Assembly: GCA_950097015.1 (NCBI GenBank)
Contig: CATNEN010000007.1
Span: forward strand, 3,224,001 to 3,288,000
DNA: 64,000 bases
Reading direction: 5' to 3'
Source: Macrostomum hystrix
Lineage: Eukaryota; Platyhelminthes; Macrostomidae
The position numbers and the translations under genes are program-made. The notes under the pieces were generated by a model. It saw only the letters and a program-made list of their open reading frames with translations, was not told the origin of the DNA and searched no databases. Positions 46,752 through 56,240 of this stretch are shown one piece after another. The first letter of the stretch is position 1, and each line of letters opens with the position of its first letter.

Positions 46752-48556
46752 ATGAAGATTTTGGAGATAAAATCCTGCGGAAGGCTGAGCATTCCAGTGC
46801 TGGGTAAGGTTTTCCTTCGAAATGAGGTGAGCTACGAGCTACATGTCTATATACTTAGATATATAGTCTCATAATTACGTCGACATCTTGCTGCTCATAC
46901 TCGCATATGAACCTGCAGATATTACATATTCTCCACCTCGCTAAATCAATACTAGAACAAATAACTTACTTGTAGTAGTGACTGAACTTATTCTTGAACA
47001 GATTCGAGATTACACAAGCCGACGAGGCAACGGACAGCTATTTAGCATTCTTCTGGCGGACGAATCGGCCGAAATCAAGGTCTGCTTCTTTGGCCGCGAG
47101 CTGGCCGAGCGCTGGAACTTGTGCGCCGTGGGCAGGGCGATACAGGTGTCAGGTGGAGAGGCAAAAGTAGCGGACACTCGCTTTAACGTAGCCAACAACA
47201 TTTTCGAAATAATATTGAATATTGACAACGGCGGCCTCGTTGAACGAGCTGATAACATTATCTGCAGCCCTCAATTCAAGTTTCGGCTCATATCCGAGCT
47301 GCCGACCGTCGGGTCCAGCGGGTAAGATTCACGTTGTAACGACATTGTACTTTTCAACTGACTAAAGTATTAGAGCGATTTTTGGCAAGGAGCTCTTAAG
47401 TAGAAGGACGTTATATTCAAGCATGGGAAACTATTCAAATCCGATTTTTAGAAAGATGCATATTGAATATTTATATATTTACACTTTCGAGGCTGATTTT
47501 CCTCGATTCGATTATGATCGACGTAAGGAAGCATTAAATATTCAAATATAGTGAATTTTTCATGTACACATAAAATCGAAGTTCAATCTAGAAACGTTTC
47601 CAGACGCAAAAAGCATATTTCTCAAATTTACAGTTTCTTATCCTTAAGTTTGAACTACACTACTAATAATAGCACAATAAGGGTTAAATAAAAAATGACG
47701 GAAATGCATAGCAAATACGGGGACACTGCAATGGGGGGTTCATTGGAAGTCAGAGTTTGAGGCAATGGCCTAATTGACACTCGCGGCTATTGCCTCAAAC
47801 TCTGACTTCCTATGAGCATCATTGCTTAAAATTTCCATCAATTCTATGCAATGGCCGGCCATTGCCATTGCCATTGCCAAGAAGTGAAATTTTAGGCAAT
47901 GTCTGTTTGACACAAGAAGAACTGGACCTGTATGTATTTACAAGATAAATATAGTACTTTCTCAATTTCCTGCCAGAGCTATCGTCGACGTTCTTGGCGT
48001 CGTAATTTCACAGGATGGTCCAACGGAAGTGCCAACAAGGAAGGGCCCTTGCGCAAAGAGCACAATTGTATTGGCAGATGCAACAAACACGGCTGTCACC
48101 TGCACGTTCTGGGGACAAAGCGCGGCCCAGGTAGCGTCATGGTCAGCGAATGACGTTTTAGCAATTAAAGGCGCGCGGACAAGCGATTATGGATCGATGT
48201 CCCTCAATTGCAGCTCCGCTCTGTGCATGATGGAGCCTGACATCCACCAGAATGTCGAAGTCGACCGTCTGCGGACCTGGATCACTCAGCGCGATGACAG
48301 ACTCACGCCTGCTGCCATTGAATTTGTTGCTGCCGCTGCCATCCGCGAGAAAGCAGATGAAATTTTTTTAGAAATACCATCTGCGGTGAAGCGGGTGCGC
48401 ATTCGCCGCGGAAGTTTGGAGGTAAGATAAATTTAAATGTCGATTTATCTGCGGGACTGGATTTGTGCGACTGTTTTTCTTACTCGCTTATTATCCAAAT
48501 TACAATTTCAGAAATCTGTGTCTTTCGAGGAGGCGGGTCTGAGCTCCTCCCAGTGA
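46752..48556 (+). CDS. RPA70-like single-strand DNA-binding protein of the Helitron
   Basis: Exons 46752-46803, 46976-47321, 47977-48421 and 48512-48556 join in phase to 295 aa, with no stop. It matches the two central OB folds of replication protein A large subunit. DBD-A-like part: EIKVCFFGRELAERW, AIQVSGGEAKVADTRFNV, FEIILN. DBD-B-like part: AIVDVLGVVISQDGP, KSTIVLADATNTAVTCTFWG, VLAIKGARTSDYGSMSLN, PDIHQNVEVDRLRTWI (in human RPA70 the matching stretch contains VLAIKGARVSDFGG). It lacks the N-terminal protein-interaction OB fold and the zinc-containing DBD-C. Likely role: coat the single strand released in rolling-circle transposition. RPA-like genes are known in other Helitrons, mainly of plants. 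Same strand as the transposase, 1.5 kb downstream. Confidence 0.88.
47745..47880. repeat. Hairpin and palindromes in RPA intron 2
   Basis: A perfect 22-bp inverted repeat (47745-47766 and 47789-47810; GGAAGTCAGAGTTTGAGGCA...) with a 22-base loop. Soon after is the perfect 18-bp palindrome GCAATGGCCGGCCATTGC, then repeated CATTGC. Confidence 0.9.
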
Positions 48557-50960
48557 GTAATTTAAATTATGGCTTTGGCCAATCGGCTCATTAGTGGTTT
48601 GATTGATGAATCAATGCATATGGAAACTACAAATTGATAATCATATGATTGAAATTTGCTCTTAAAAGTTTACATACTTATAGTTTTCTTAGGCATGTGC
48701 TGACCACTGATTTGATTGAGCTACATAAATATATATCTGAAATATAACTTCATGAATATAATGAGTTATTTATAAAAAATATATAAGCAAACTGTGTATA
48801 TGGGTACTACAGGAAGTGAACACAGGTAGTCTTTGCAATCTTAAGCTCATGAAAAACCGAAAACTTATCCTTGCAGGCAAAGCGAAGCATCATTTGTGTC
48901 GTCAGGCTACTAAGAGGAATTTTGAAAATTCCAAATGAGAAATGCAGCATCGCAGCAAAAGGAGAAATCGCATTAAGGCCCGATGAATGAAGCACAATGA
49001 AGAAAAATTGAAAATGGACTAGAATTATTTTGTGCATTAACATTTAAAGCTTTTTTCTATGAAAAGAGAAGTTAAATTTTGTTCCACAAGCTAACATCTT
49101 AAAATATACCTTGCAGACTATAGAACAGATTTACAAAAAGTCTATTGGATGAAAGGCTGTTTGTGCTAGATTGTTTTTAATTATTTTAAAAGTAACTATA
49201 TTCTCAGCAACAGTCAAAAGTGACACCTCTAGCAAGAGAACACTTTTCTCTCTCCTCTCACTTGTCTGCAAGTGATGCAACTTGCACCATGGCATAAGCT
49301 AAGGTTGAAGGAAAATGGGTAAATTGCAAGCATTGGTGTGGAAATAAACATTTTTTAGAATTGAAATCCCCAATGCATGAAGTAAGTTATATCACTCTTG
49401 ACTGAAGTGATATAGAGAAAATTTTTCTCCTTCATTAGATGTGTCACTTTTGACTGTTGCTAAGTATATACCTACACTTATTTAACAACTTAACACAGTA
49501 AACATACTTATTACTGTTTTCTTGCTAATAAGAAAAAACAGACATTAAAACTTGAAGACCGACATTGTTATACATTTTTTTAGTCCTGTACAAATCATGT
49601 ACAAATGGGTATGAAAATATTACATTCAATATAGCAGAATAAAGCTTGGAAACTTGCCTTTTAAACATTGGGAAGTCTGGATTACTAGCTAAATAGACAT
49701 AAAAAGAGTTTATCATCTATGACTCCAGCCATGTAGGAATATTATATCAATTTCAATATAATACAATACCTATAATAAGCTATGTAACACTGTATGGTAA
49801 AAATATGCAACACAATGCTTGGTTTATGAAATAATTTTCAGCTGGGCCTAATTCATATTATATAAATGATCTAAACATGGTAGCTGATATAGGCTATAGA
49901 TCTTATATAGTATTTTTAGCTTCTATATAATTATAATAAAGGGAAATAAACTTGATATGTAAACAAGAACAGCATTTTTAATGCTAGCAATGCATATCAA
50001 GAATGAAATTAATAGGCCTACAAAGTACAAACTAGGAAAAACTGATTCACATAATAAAAAATATATAAATCAACCCTAAAGTAAAAAAGCTTTATTTCAC
50101 AAAAGTTCATTGAACTTTTCATAATCAAAATAATGCTTACAACAATACAACTAGAACAAACAAAATTGCAACAAATTGGGTACTATTGATGATTTTGCAA
50201 AGGCTTTACCAATGAAAGAACAATATTGCTATGACTTGGCAATTGTACTAGCCAGTCAGCCATAAAGAGGCCTTATAAGCAATTCTTGCTAATCATTGTT
50301 TGGTTATTGCACTTTAGATTTTGCTGTTCAAGTATTGGAGTTAGGGATGAGTCTATAACATTTGATTGCCACAATTTGACTTCCACAATTTGACTGCAGT
50401 AAATTTGACTGCTAACAATTTGACTGCCATCAATTTGACTGCAAGCAACATTTGACTGCCAGCAACTTTTGACAGCAAATTAATAAATATCAAGTCTTCT
50501 GCCAATGCTAGACCAAGTCAAAAACAATTTCCAAGTCAATTGCCATCGGCAATAATACAGCCCAATACTCAATAGATGACCGTGAATGAAAAATGAGTGT
50601 TCCTAGAAAACAACCAACATAAAAAATCACGAAAGTGTATATCAACACATACAATAAAATAAAGTAGCCATCTGCATAAAAAATGTATATCTAAGCTTAC
50701 ATACAATTGGGTAATATCAGACGTCAGCACCAGCAACAAATGCTATACACTATATATTTTCTTATAACCTAGAATTTCGTTTATAACGCAGAATTCATCC
50801 GGATTTTAGCTGAACTGATGAAGGCGGGCTATCCAGAAAATAGACCTTGATGATCTGCTTGATATTGATCCGAGGGATCTGCTAACATGCTGTTAACAGC
50901 TGCAATTATTGCTTCATCTGCTATTTCATCTGGAATTGGAATATTGTCTTCTTAATTAAC
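48557..50960. other. Helitron 3' non-coding region
   Basis: AT-rich, no supported gene. It holds the nested inverted-repeat element at 49206-49461 and six to seven decayed copies of CAATTTGACTGC at 50370-50470. Confidence 0.6.
49206..49461. mobile_element. Foldback/MITE-like element nested in the Helitron (256 bp)
   Basis: Perfect 21-bp terminal inverted repeats (AGCAACAGTCAAAAGTGACA...; 49206-49226 and 49441-49461). No ORF. A target duplication is not clear, so the class is open. Confidence 0.65.
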
Positions 50961-50988
50961 GACCCGCGAAGCGGGTCTCAATGGCTAG
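50961..50988 (+). other. Helitron 3' terminal hairpin and CTAG end
   Basis: GACCCGC-GAA-GCGGGTC forms a 7-bp stem. TCAATGGCTAG follows, then the host T. This is the classic Helitron transposition terminator layout (hairpin about 11 bases before CTRR). Confidence 0.93.
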
Positions 50989-51744
50989 TACCCACCTCTA
51001 AATGTGGTACTCTAAATGCCTACCTATAAAGGCGCAAAACTGGACAAATCTCTTAAGAAGCAATCGCACAAAAAGGATTCCCTAAATGCAAAGTTACGTC
51101 TCGCAAAGCAAAGATCACTAATCATTATACAAGTTGTACTTGTGTCAAGCTCCGTTTGTATTTTATGAAGCCGTTTCACTGCTATTTGCACTTTAAGCGT
51201 ACTGTAAGTTGCATCGCGCTATTCGCTCCTAATACCTTACTGGCATAAGGAATTTTCTGCTAGAACCAATGAAAGCATATCATTACAAGGCACAAGCAAT
51301 AAAGCAGTTTGGCTGAGTAAACTACTATAAGTAGTTTATAAGCTCGTACCCAAACCGTTTATTTGTTAGTTGTTAGTCGGAAATGGCGTAAAAAATATTT
51401 GGTTTCTTTGAATTCTACATGTCATTTCTAAGAAAAGTATAAAAATCTACTTATGTTTCTACTGAGTCAAGGGCTCAGTGTTTCTCTATACCCCTATAGC
51501 CTTGTCTTCAATTTAATGTGGCCCAGTCACTTATTCAAGCTCATCTTAGGACTCTGGTGTGAGAGTCGGACACGCCACCGACTATAAACGTTATTCAGGT
51601 AAGTCAGGATCTTTGAATACTGTCGGTATTAATGTGGATTTTTCCTTGGCAAGGCTTCAATTTCTAACATCGGAAGTCCGTGCTGGCAACAGCTGATGGC
51701 TGTTAAATGTGGGAGATATAGGGAAAAAACGTCTACAGATGGGA
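50989..51744. other. Right flank of the Helitron
   Basis: The first ~45 bases continue the 14-bp minisatellite (TACCCACCTCTAAATG, then TACTCTAAATGCCTACC). The rest is unannotated intergenic DNA downstream of the minus-strand GTPase gene. Confidence 0.6.
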
Positions 51745-52464
51745 TCACAAAAGTTTGCAACTGCTCGCCTCCCCACCGCTGCCGCCGACACCAAATCCTG
51801 CGAAACGTGACGACGGTGTGGGCGGCGGCGCCGGCTGTTTGAGCGCCGCGGCAGCCGTGACCCTCAGCAGGTGGCGGAGTCCGCGCCCGGTCCTCGCCGA
51901 CGTCTCGACGTAGCCGACTGCGCCGGCTCCTTCGGCTAGTTCAACTCCGCGCTTCGAATCAATTGGCCGACGATGGCGATGATCGCACCGCTGTCGGAGC
52001 TTCAGCAGGGCCTCTGCGTCGGTGCGCAGGTCGGCCATTGTGCCGACTAGGATCAGCGGAATGCCGTGCTCGCAAGAGGCTGCCACAAGCTCCGGCAGCC
52101 AGATGTTCTCTAAGCTGGCCAGGCTGTCGGGCCGCATCACGGAGAAGCAGAGCCACAGCGCGTGGGCACCGCTGTAGGAGGCAGCTCGAACTCTGTCGTG
52201 GCCCTCCTGGCCGCTGGTGTCAACCAAGTGCAGCTCCACCGACTGCGGCACCTCGCCGATGTCCTCGGAGTCAGCCGGCGGCGGCACCGGCACAACGAAG
52301 TCGTCGCAGCAGACGGCGAAAGAGGCAACAGCTGCGGCGGCCTGGTTGGCGGCGGCCGTTGTCGGGCCGTCTCGAAGGCTAATGAGCAGCGACGTCTTGC
52401 AGGAGTCGATGTCGCCGACTGCGACACATTTCAAACGCAGCGGCGGCAGGGGCTGCGGCTGCAT
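51745..52464 (-). CDS. Atypical Rho-family small GTPase
   Basis: Intronless 239-aa ORF of high GC. Rho-like order: LKCVAVGDIDSCKTSLL (P-loop position, residues ~11-27), VDTSGQE (switch II), WLPELVAASCEHGIPLILVG (Rho WxPE and ILVG), TMADLR in place of T-K/Q-x-DL, RGVELAEGAGAVGYVETSART (in place of C/TSAL-T), and a C-terminal CKLL box for geranylgeranylation. The P-loop deviates: GDIDSCKT instead of GDGAVGKT, so Ras glycines 12 and 15 are replaced by Ile and Cys. An insertion (residues ~34-60, Ala-rich) replaces the usual switch I region. Nucleotide binding may be altered. Start ATG at 52464. Confidence 0.82.
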   Translation of the reverse strand: MQPQPLPPLRLKCVAVGDIDSCKTSLLISLRDGPTTAAANQAAAAVASFAVCCDDFVVPVPPPADSEDIGEVPQSVELHLVDTSGQEGHDRVRAASYSGAHALWLCFSVMRPDSLASLENIWLPELVAASCEHGIPLILVGTMADLRTDAEALLKLRQRCDHRHRRPIDSKRGVELAEGAGAVGYVETSARTGRGLRHLLRVTAAAALKQPAPPPTPSSRFAGFGVGGSGGEASSCKLL

Positions 52465-52900
52465 TCTGACACAGTAGACCGCGATTACAATGAACCCTTG
52501 GTGCTGGTATCGACACTGCCCATTGTATAGATAGGGATGGTATCTGTTAGTTAGAGCTAATCCTGATAAGCACTAGGCCAGCCAGCAGCCGCATCAGCTG
52601 ACTGACTGGCCAGGCTGCAGGGGGAGGCTTTTGATGGGATCCGGTCCGTGCAGAACATTTCGGGTTCATTTTCCTACCACTGCCAGTGTACTGGCGCTGT
52701 GACTGCACAGTTGGCAATTGGGGTGGGGGAGCTGGGACAAACTTGATTTTTTCTGCCTGTTTAGCTCGATTGGGCCGGCTGCTGATAGTTGCCGGGTGCG
52801 GCCTTCACAGCAGGAAGAGCCATGCAGTACACAGAAATGGCTAGCAATGCACTGGACCAGACTCTAGTCCGATTTCGGTTGGAAGGGTCATGTATTGGAC
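52465..52900. other. Upstream region of the Rho-like gene
   Basis: No further gene recognised. Confidence 0.4.
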
Positions 52901-52904
52901 AGGA

Positions 52905-53405
52905 AAGGGTTGATCTGTTAGACAGGAAGGGAGGATCTGTTAGACGGGAAGGGATGATCTGTTAGACGGGAAGGGATGATCTGTTAGACAGGAAGGGATG
53001 ATCTGTTAGACAGGAAGGGATGATCTGTTAGACAGGAAGGGATGATCTGTTAGACAGGAAGGGATGATCTGTTAGACAGGAAGGGATGATCTGTTAGACG
53101 GGATGGGATGATCTGTTAGACGGGAAGGGATGATCTGTTAGACGGGAAGGGATGATCTGTTAGACAGGAAGGGATGATCTGTTAGACAGGAAGAGATGAT
53201 CTGTTAGACGGGAAGGGATGATCTGTTAGACAGGAAGGGATGATCTGTTAGACAGGAAGGGATGATCTGTTAGACAGGAAGGGATGATCTGTTAGACAGG
53301 AAAGGATGATCTGTTAGACAGGAAGAGATGATCTGTTAGACGGGAAGGGATGATCTGTTAGACAGGAAGGGATGATCTGTTAGACAGGAAGGGATGATCT
53401 GTTAA
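52905..53405. repeat. 22-bp minisatellite
   Basis: About 22-23 copies of a 22-bp unit containing GATCTGTTAGACAGGAAGGG; A/G variation at GACAGG versus GACGGG. Confidence 0.95.
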
Positions 53406-53409
53406 TTAA

Positions 53410-54210
53410 ACTGTGCGCACTGGACACGTGGTAGGCTCATTTGGCGTCTCGACAAGAATGATTTCATTGTTGTTGGATTGTCAGCAGAAATCGCCTTCTC
53501 AATACTAGTCTCCATCACGTCTACGTACCGCACACCGTCATACTCTTTGATTTGCAGGTCTCTCTTGCTCAATCCACGCAAGCATTCACGTCTTCTAAAA
53601 CCGAAATGACGTCAGCTCGGCATCTATCAGTCTATGATGTGCAGCCGTCAAGCCGGACCATTGACTAATCGCTTGACCTAGTTCGCGACGTCCAAGGCGC
53701 GTCAAAAAATCTAGCTCATTAATATTTATAGTATTGAATCGTCCTCTAGTATTGAATCGTACTCCAACATGTCGACCTCGTTTCAACCTCGTTTTAACAC
53801 GCGTAGGCTGCAATAGTTGATGTGAACGCCTCGGCAGCAGGCTACTATCTATGCATTCTCCTCCGCAACGCGAGGTTCAACAAATCCAACAATATCTCTC
53901 GAATCGACAACAATAGGCCATGCTTCTAATTCACAGATTGTTATTGACCGCTTTTTTAAATAGTTCGCACACAGAAGCCGAATTGCAGAAACGCATTTTG
54001 TGCTCGCAGAAACAGACCAGTGCTGACTGAGCAAGTCGGCTCTCTCTGCTGCGGCTGAAATAGCCAAATATTTACACGGAAAAATCCAGCGAAAATACAA
54101 AATTGTTTTGCATCAGCTTCAACTTTTGAATGCAGACAGGTAGGGCAGGTGCGGCGATGCCAGCCTGCTGTATCTACCACAAAACTTCTCTTTCCACCAG
54201 GGTTTTCCAC
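53410..54210 (-). other. Possible decayed or unrecognised coding region
   Basis: Minus-strand frames read protein-like text in pieces, for example INELDFLTRLGRRELGQAIS (53595-53813 ORF) and RDLQIKEYDGVRYVDVMETS farther downstream, in different frames. No family recognised and no clean exon set found. It could be a gene remnant or a mobile-element relic. Confidence 0.2.
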
Positions 54211-55094
54211 CTGTTATGCTTCCATCTAGCTCCACGTGAGTAAACAACGTTTCTTATTTATTTTGTTGCGTGGAAAAGTGGTGAAGTCATCGAGCATTCT
54301 CGCATAAATAGCCGACAAGACGAGTTTGTCTTATATTCAGATCCGGCAGAACCGAGCCAGTTGAGCGAGGCGCACCACAACAGATCCACAGAATTGAGGA
54401 GATCCTGAATAGCGGGTGAGTGGTGTTGGTCAGGCCTCAAGCATATCAGCATGTGCGTGATGTGAGTTGTGTACTCTCCAACACGGCCTGATTTGATTGG
54501 CTGGCCTGTGCCTTCTCGAGGTGCTCTCTGAAGGATCGTGCGATCCTCGAAATGCAGGTCAGCCTTGGTCCCATACCGAGCCCCAGAACAGCACCCCAGT
54601 CGACATTGCCCCCCACTCGTACGCCCGGACCTCCTCAGTAAGGCGGGCGTCCTCTGATGCCCCGTGCAGTGGGCGACAACCCCAGAAGCTATACAATTAA
54701 ATGGAAGCTGGGTATTCAAGGAACTCGACCCACTACTGGGCTCTGAATTTAGGCTTTAATGATTGGTATATTTCTACGCTACTTAGAGTATACTTTGGTG
54801 GGGTTTTGGCAATTACGAATCTCGTAGGGTCCCCTACCTCTTATCGTCGGGGGTCTGTTTCGTCCGACTGAGCCTTGTGGGTTGGCGCTCTCATAACCGA
54901 AGTAGGTTGCCTAGCAGCCACACAATGGCACAGATGGTATCTTCACGGCTCGAGTAGTACGTGCAGAATGAGTCTGGGATCTCATCACGGATATGAACTC
55001 ATCTCCTACCTGTGAGTTCCCGGTGCGATAAATCAGGAGAGTTGCCAGGTAATTTGCCACACACTGAATGCATCCTGAACAGGGACAGTTCGCC
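54211..55094. other. Intergenic DNA
   Basis: A 153-aa minus-strand frame (54258-54719) has no recognisable domain and is not called. Nothing else identified. Confidence 0.35.
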
Positions 55095-55493
55095 ATGCAG
55101 TCATCCAGCAAGTCGTTGCTGTTGAGAGCAACCGTTCTCACAACGACAGCCACACTCATCGTCCTGCTTTCCCTGTCACCTGTGTCCGTCATCGCGAAGG
55201 CCTGTTGCACCGGACCGGCAGGAGTGAACGGTCCCGTCTGCAACGGCATCTACATATTGGGCAATCGAGGATACACAGTCACCTACACTGTGACAGTGCA
55301 TGGCAAGGGTGGCACACTGGTCTGCTGCAAAGCCAAGGCCTGTAATAAAGGCGGCGGCTGCAACATGGTGAACATCGGCTGCGGACACAAGAAGATTGAA
55401 GCACGAGTGTCTTGGGAAGACAACGCTGCGATGAGTGCCATTCAGTGCAGGGGAACCCCGTGCGGTGCTGCTTTGAGCTTCAAGCCGTCATGA
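55095..55493 (+). CDS. Cysteine-rich secreted protein, family not recognised
   Basis: From the ATG at 55095 the product is 132 aa. Residues ~1-34 are a signal peptide (basic start MQSSSKSLLLR, then a Thr/Leu/Val core, LSLSPVSVIA). The ~98-residue mature part has about eleven cysteines, starting KACCTG, then GPVCNG, LVCCKAKACNKGGGCN, NIGCGHKK, QCRGTPCG. That would fit a compact disulfide-rich fold. An upstream in-frame ATG (55068) would place nine residues before the signal and is less likely. Intronless. I see no match to a known toxin or growth-factor pattern. Confidence 0.6.
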   Translation: MQSSSKSLLLRATVLTTTATLIVLLSLSPVSVIAKACCTGPAGVNGPVCNGIYILGNRGYTVTYTVTVHGKGGTLVCCKAKACNKGGGCNMVNIGCGHKKIEARVSWEDNAAMSAIQCRGTPCGAALSFKPS

Positions 55494-56240
55494 AGCGGCA
55501 TCTGTTCGCGGACTAAGCCAAAGGTATACTAACTGTGAGAGATACAATTCAGACTACTGACAACAGTAGAAAAGCAAAGACTTGGCTGCAAAACTCTCAC
55601 ATAACACTAAAAAATATCGCCATAAAAATGGCAAGGTTAAAAGAGACTTCTGTGCACACTAAGAGTGGTGGGAGAGGACGGCGTGTGGCTATGGCTGACT
55701 GACGAAGGCAAACAAGCCAGAAACCGGTCTCGGTCTGCCAGCGCGAGGTTCGTTTCCCACTTTTAGTGTGTTACATTAACCTTTACTGGTTTTCACTGCC
55801 AAAATTCATTGTAAATATTTCGTAGCAAAGTCTATTGAGTTATCAAACTCGCTCTCTTTTTCTTCAAATTGTTTTTTTTGCCGAACTTTCGTTAATGAAG
55901 AACTTTACACGCTCGTATTACAAGCGCATTAGCAAGTCTGACTCCGAGAATTATTAAGCCGAAACTAACCTCATCAAAATAAACATGGTGAAGTGAATTT
56001 TTGGATCTTTCGAAAAGCTTTGATAGAATACATGTAGTTGCTCATGAAATCGGTCTTAGATCTCAGCTTGCAGAAGTACACATAATTTAAATAGGTTTTG
56101 TTACTTAAAATTATCACTGAGCCCATAGACTAAAAGTACTCACAGCATTCGCTAAGTTGCAATTTCTATATCGCCAGTTGAAAGCCGAAGTTTTTGCATC
56201 GTCCCAGCCTTCACGCTGCCAAACAGACTCGAATCAAGTC
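55494..56240. other. Intergenic DNA
   Basis: Around 55650-55770 is a stretch (ACTGACGAAGGC, AACCGGTCTCGGTCTG, GCGAGGTTCGTTTCCC) with a weak tRNA box-B look; too weak to call. Otherwise nothing. Confidence 0.35.

Larger units (their letters stand above)
36495..50988 (+). mobile_element. Autonomous Helitron (about 14.5 kb) with OTU-Rep-Helicase and RPA genes
   Basis: Helitrons move by rolling-circle replication and insert between A and T. Here the left end is TCTGTGTATG after A36494. The right end has a perfect 7-bp stem (GACCCGC, loop GAA, GCGGGTC; 50961-50977), 11 bases, then CTAG (50985-50988), followed by T50989. Deleting the element joins ACCTAAA to TACCCACCTCTAAATG, which restores the 14-bp minisatellite phase. 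It contains the transposase gene (37489-45206) and an RPA-like gene (46752-48556), both on the plus strand and both open. The left end is less certain than the right because only TC and the repeat phase define it. A TGTC run lies just inside the left end (36516-36543). Confidence 0.9.

Noticed and set aside
54258-54719. 153-aa minus-strand ORF
   Set aside because: No recognisable domain and no splice context; could be a mobile-element relic, but evidence is too thin.
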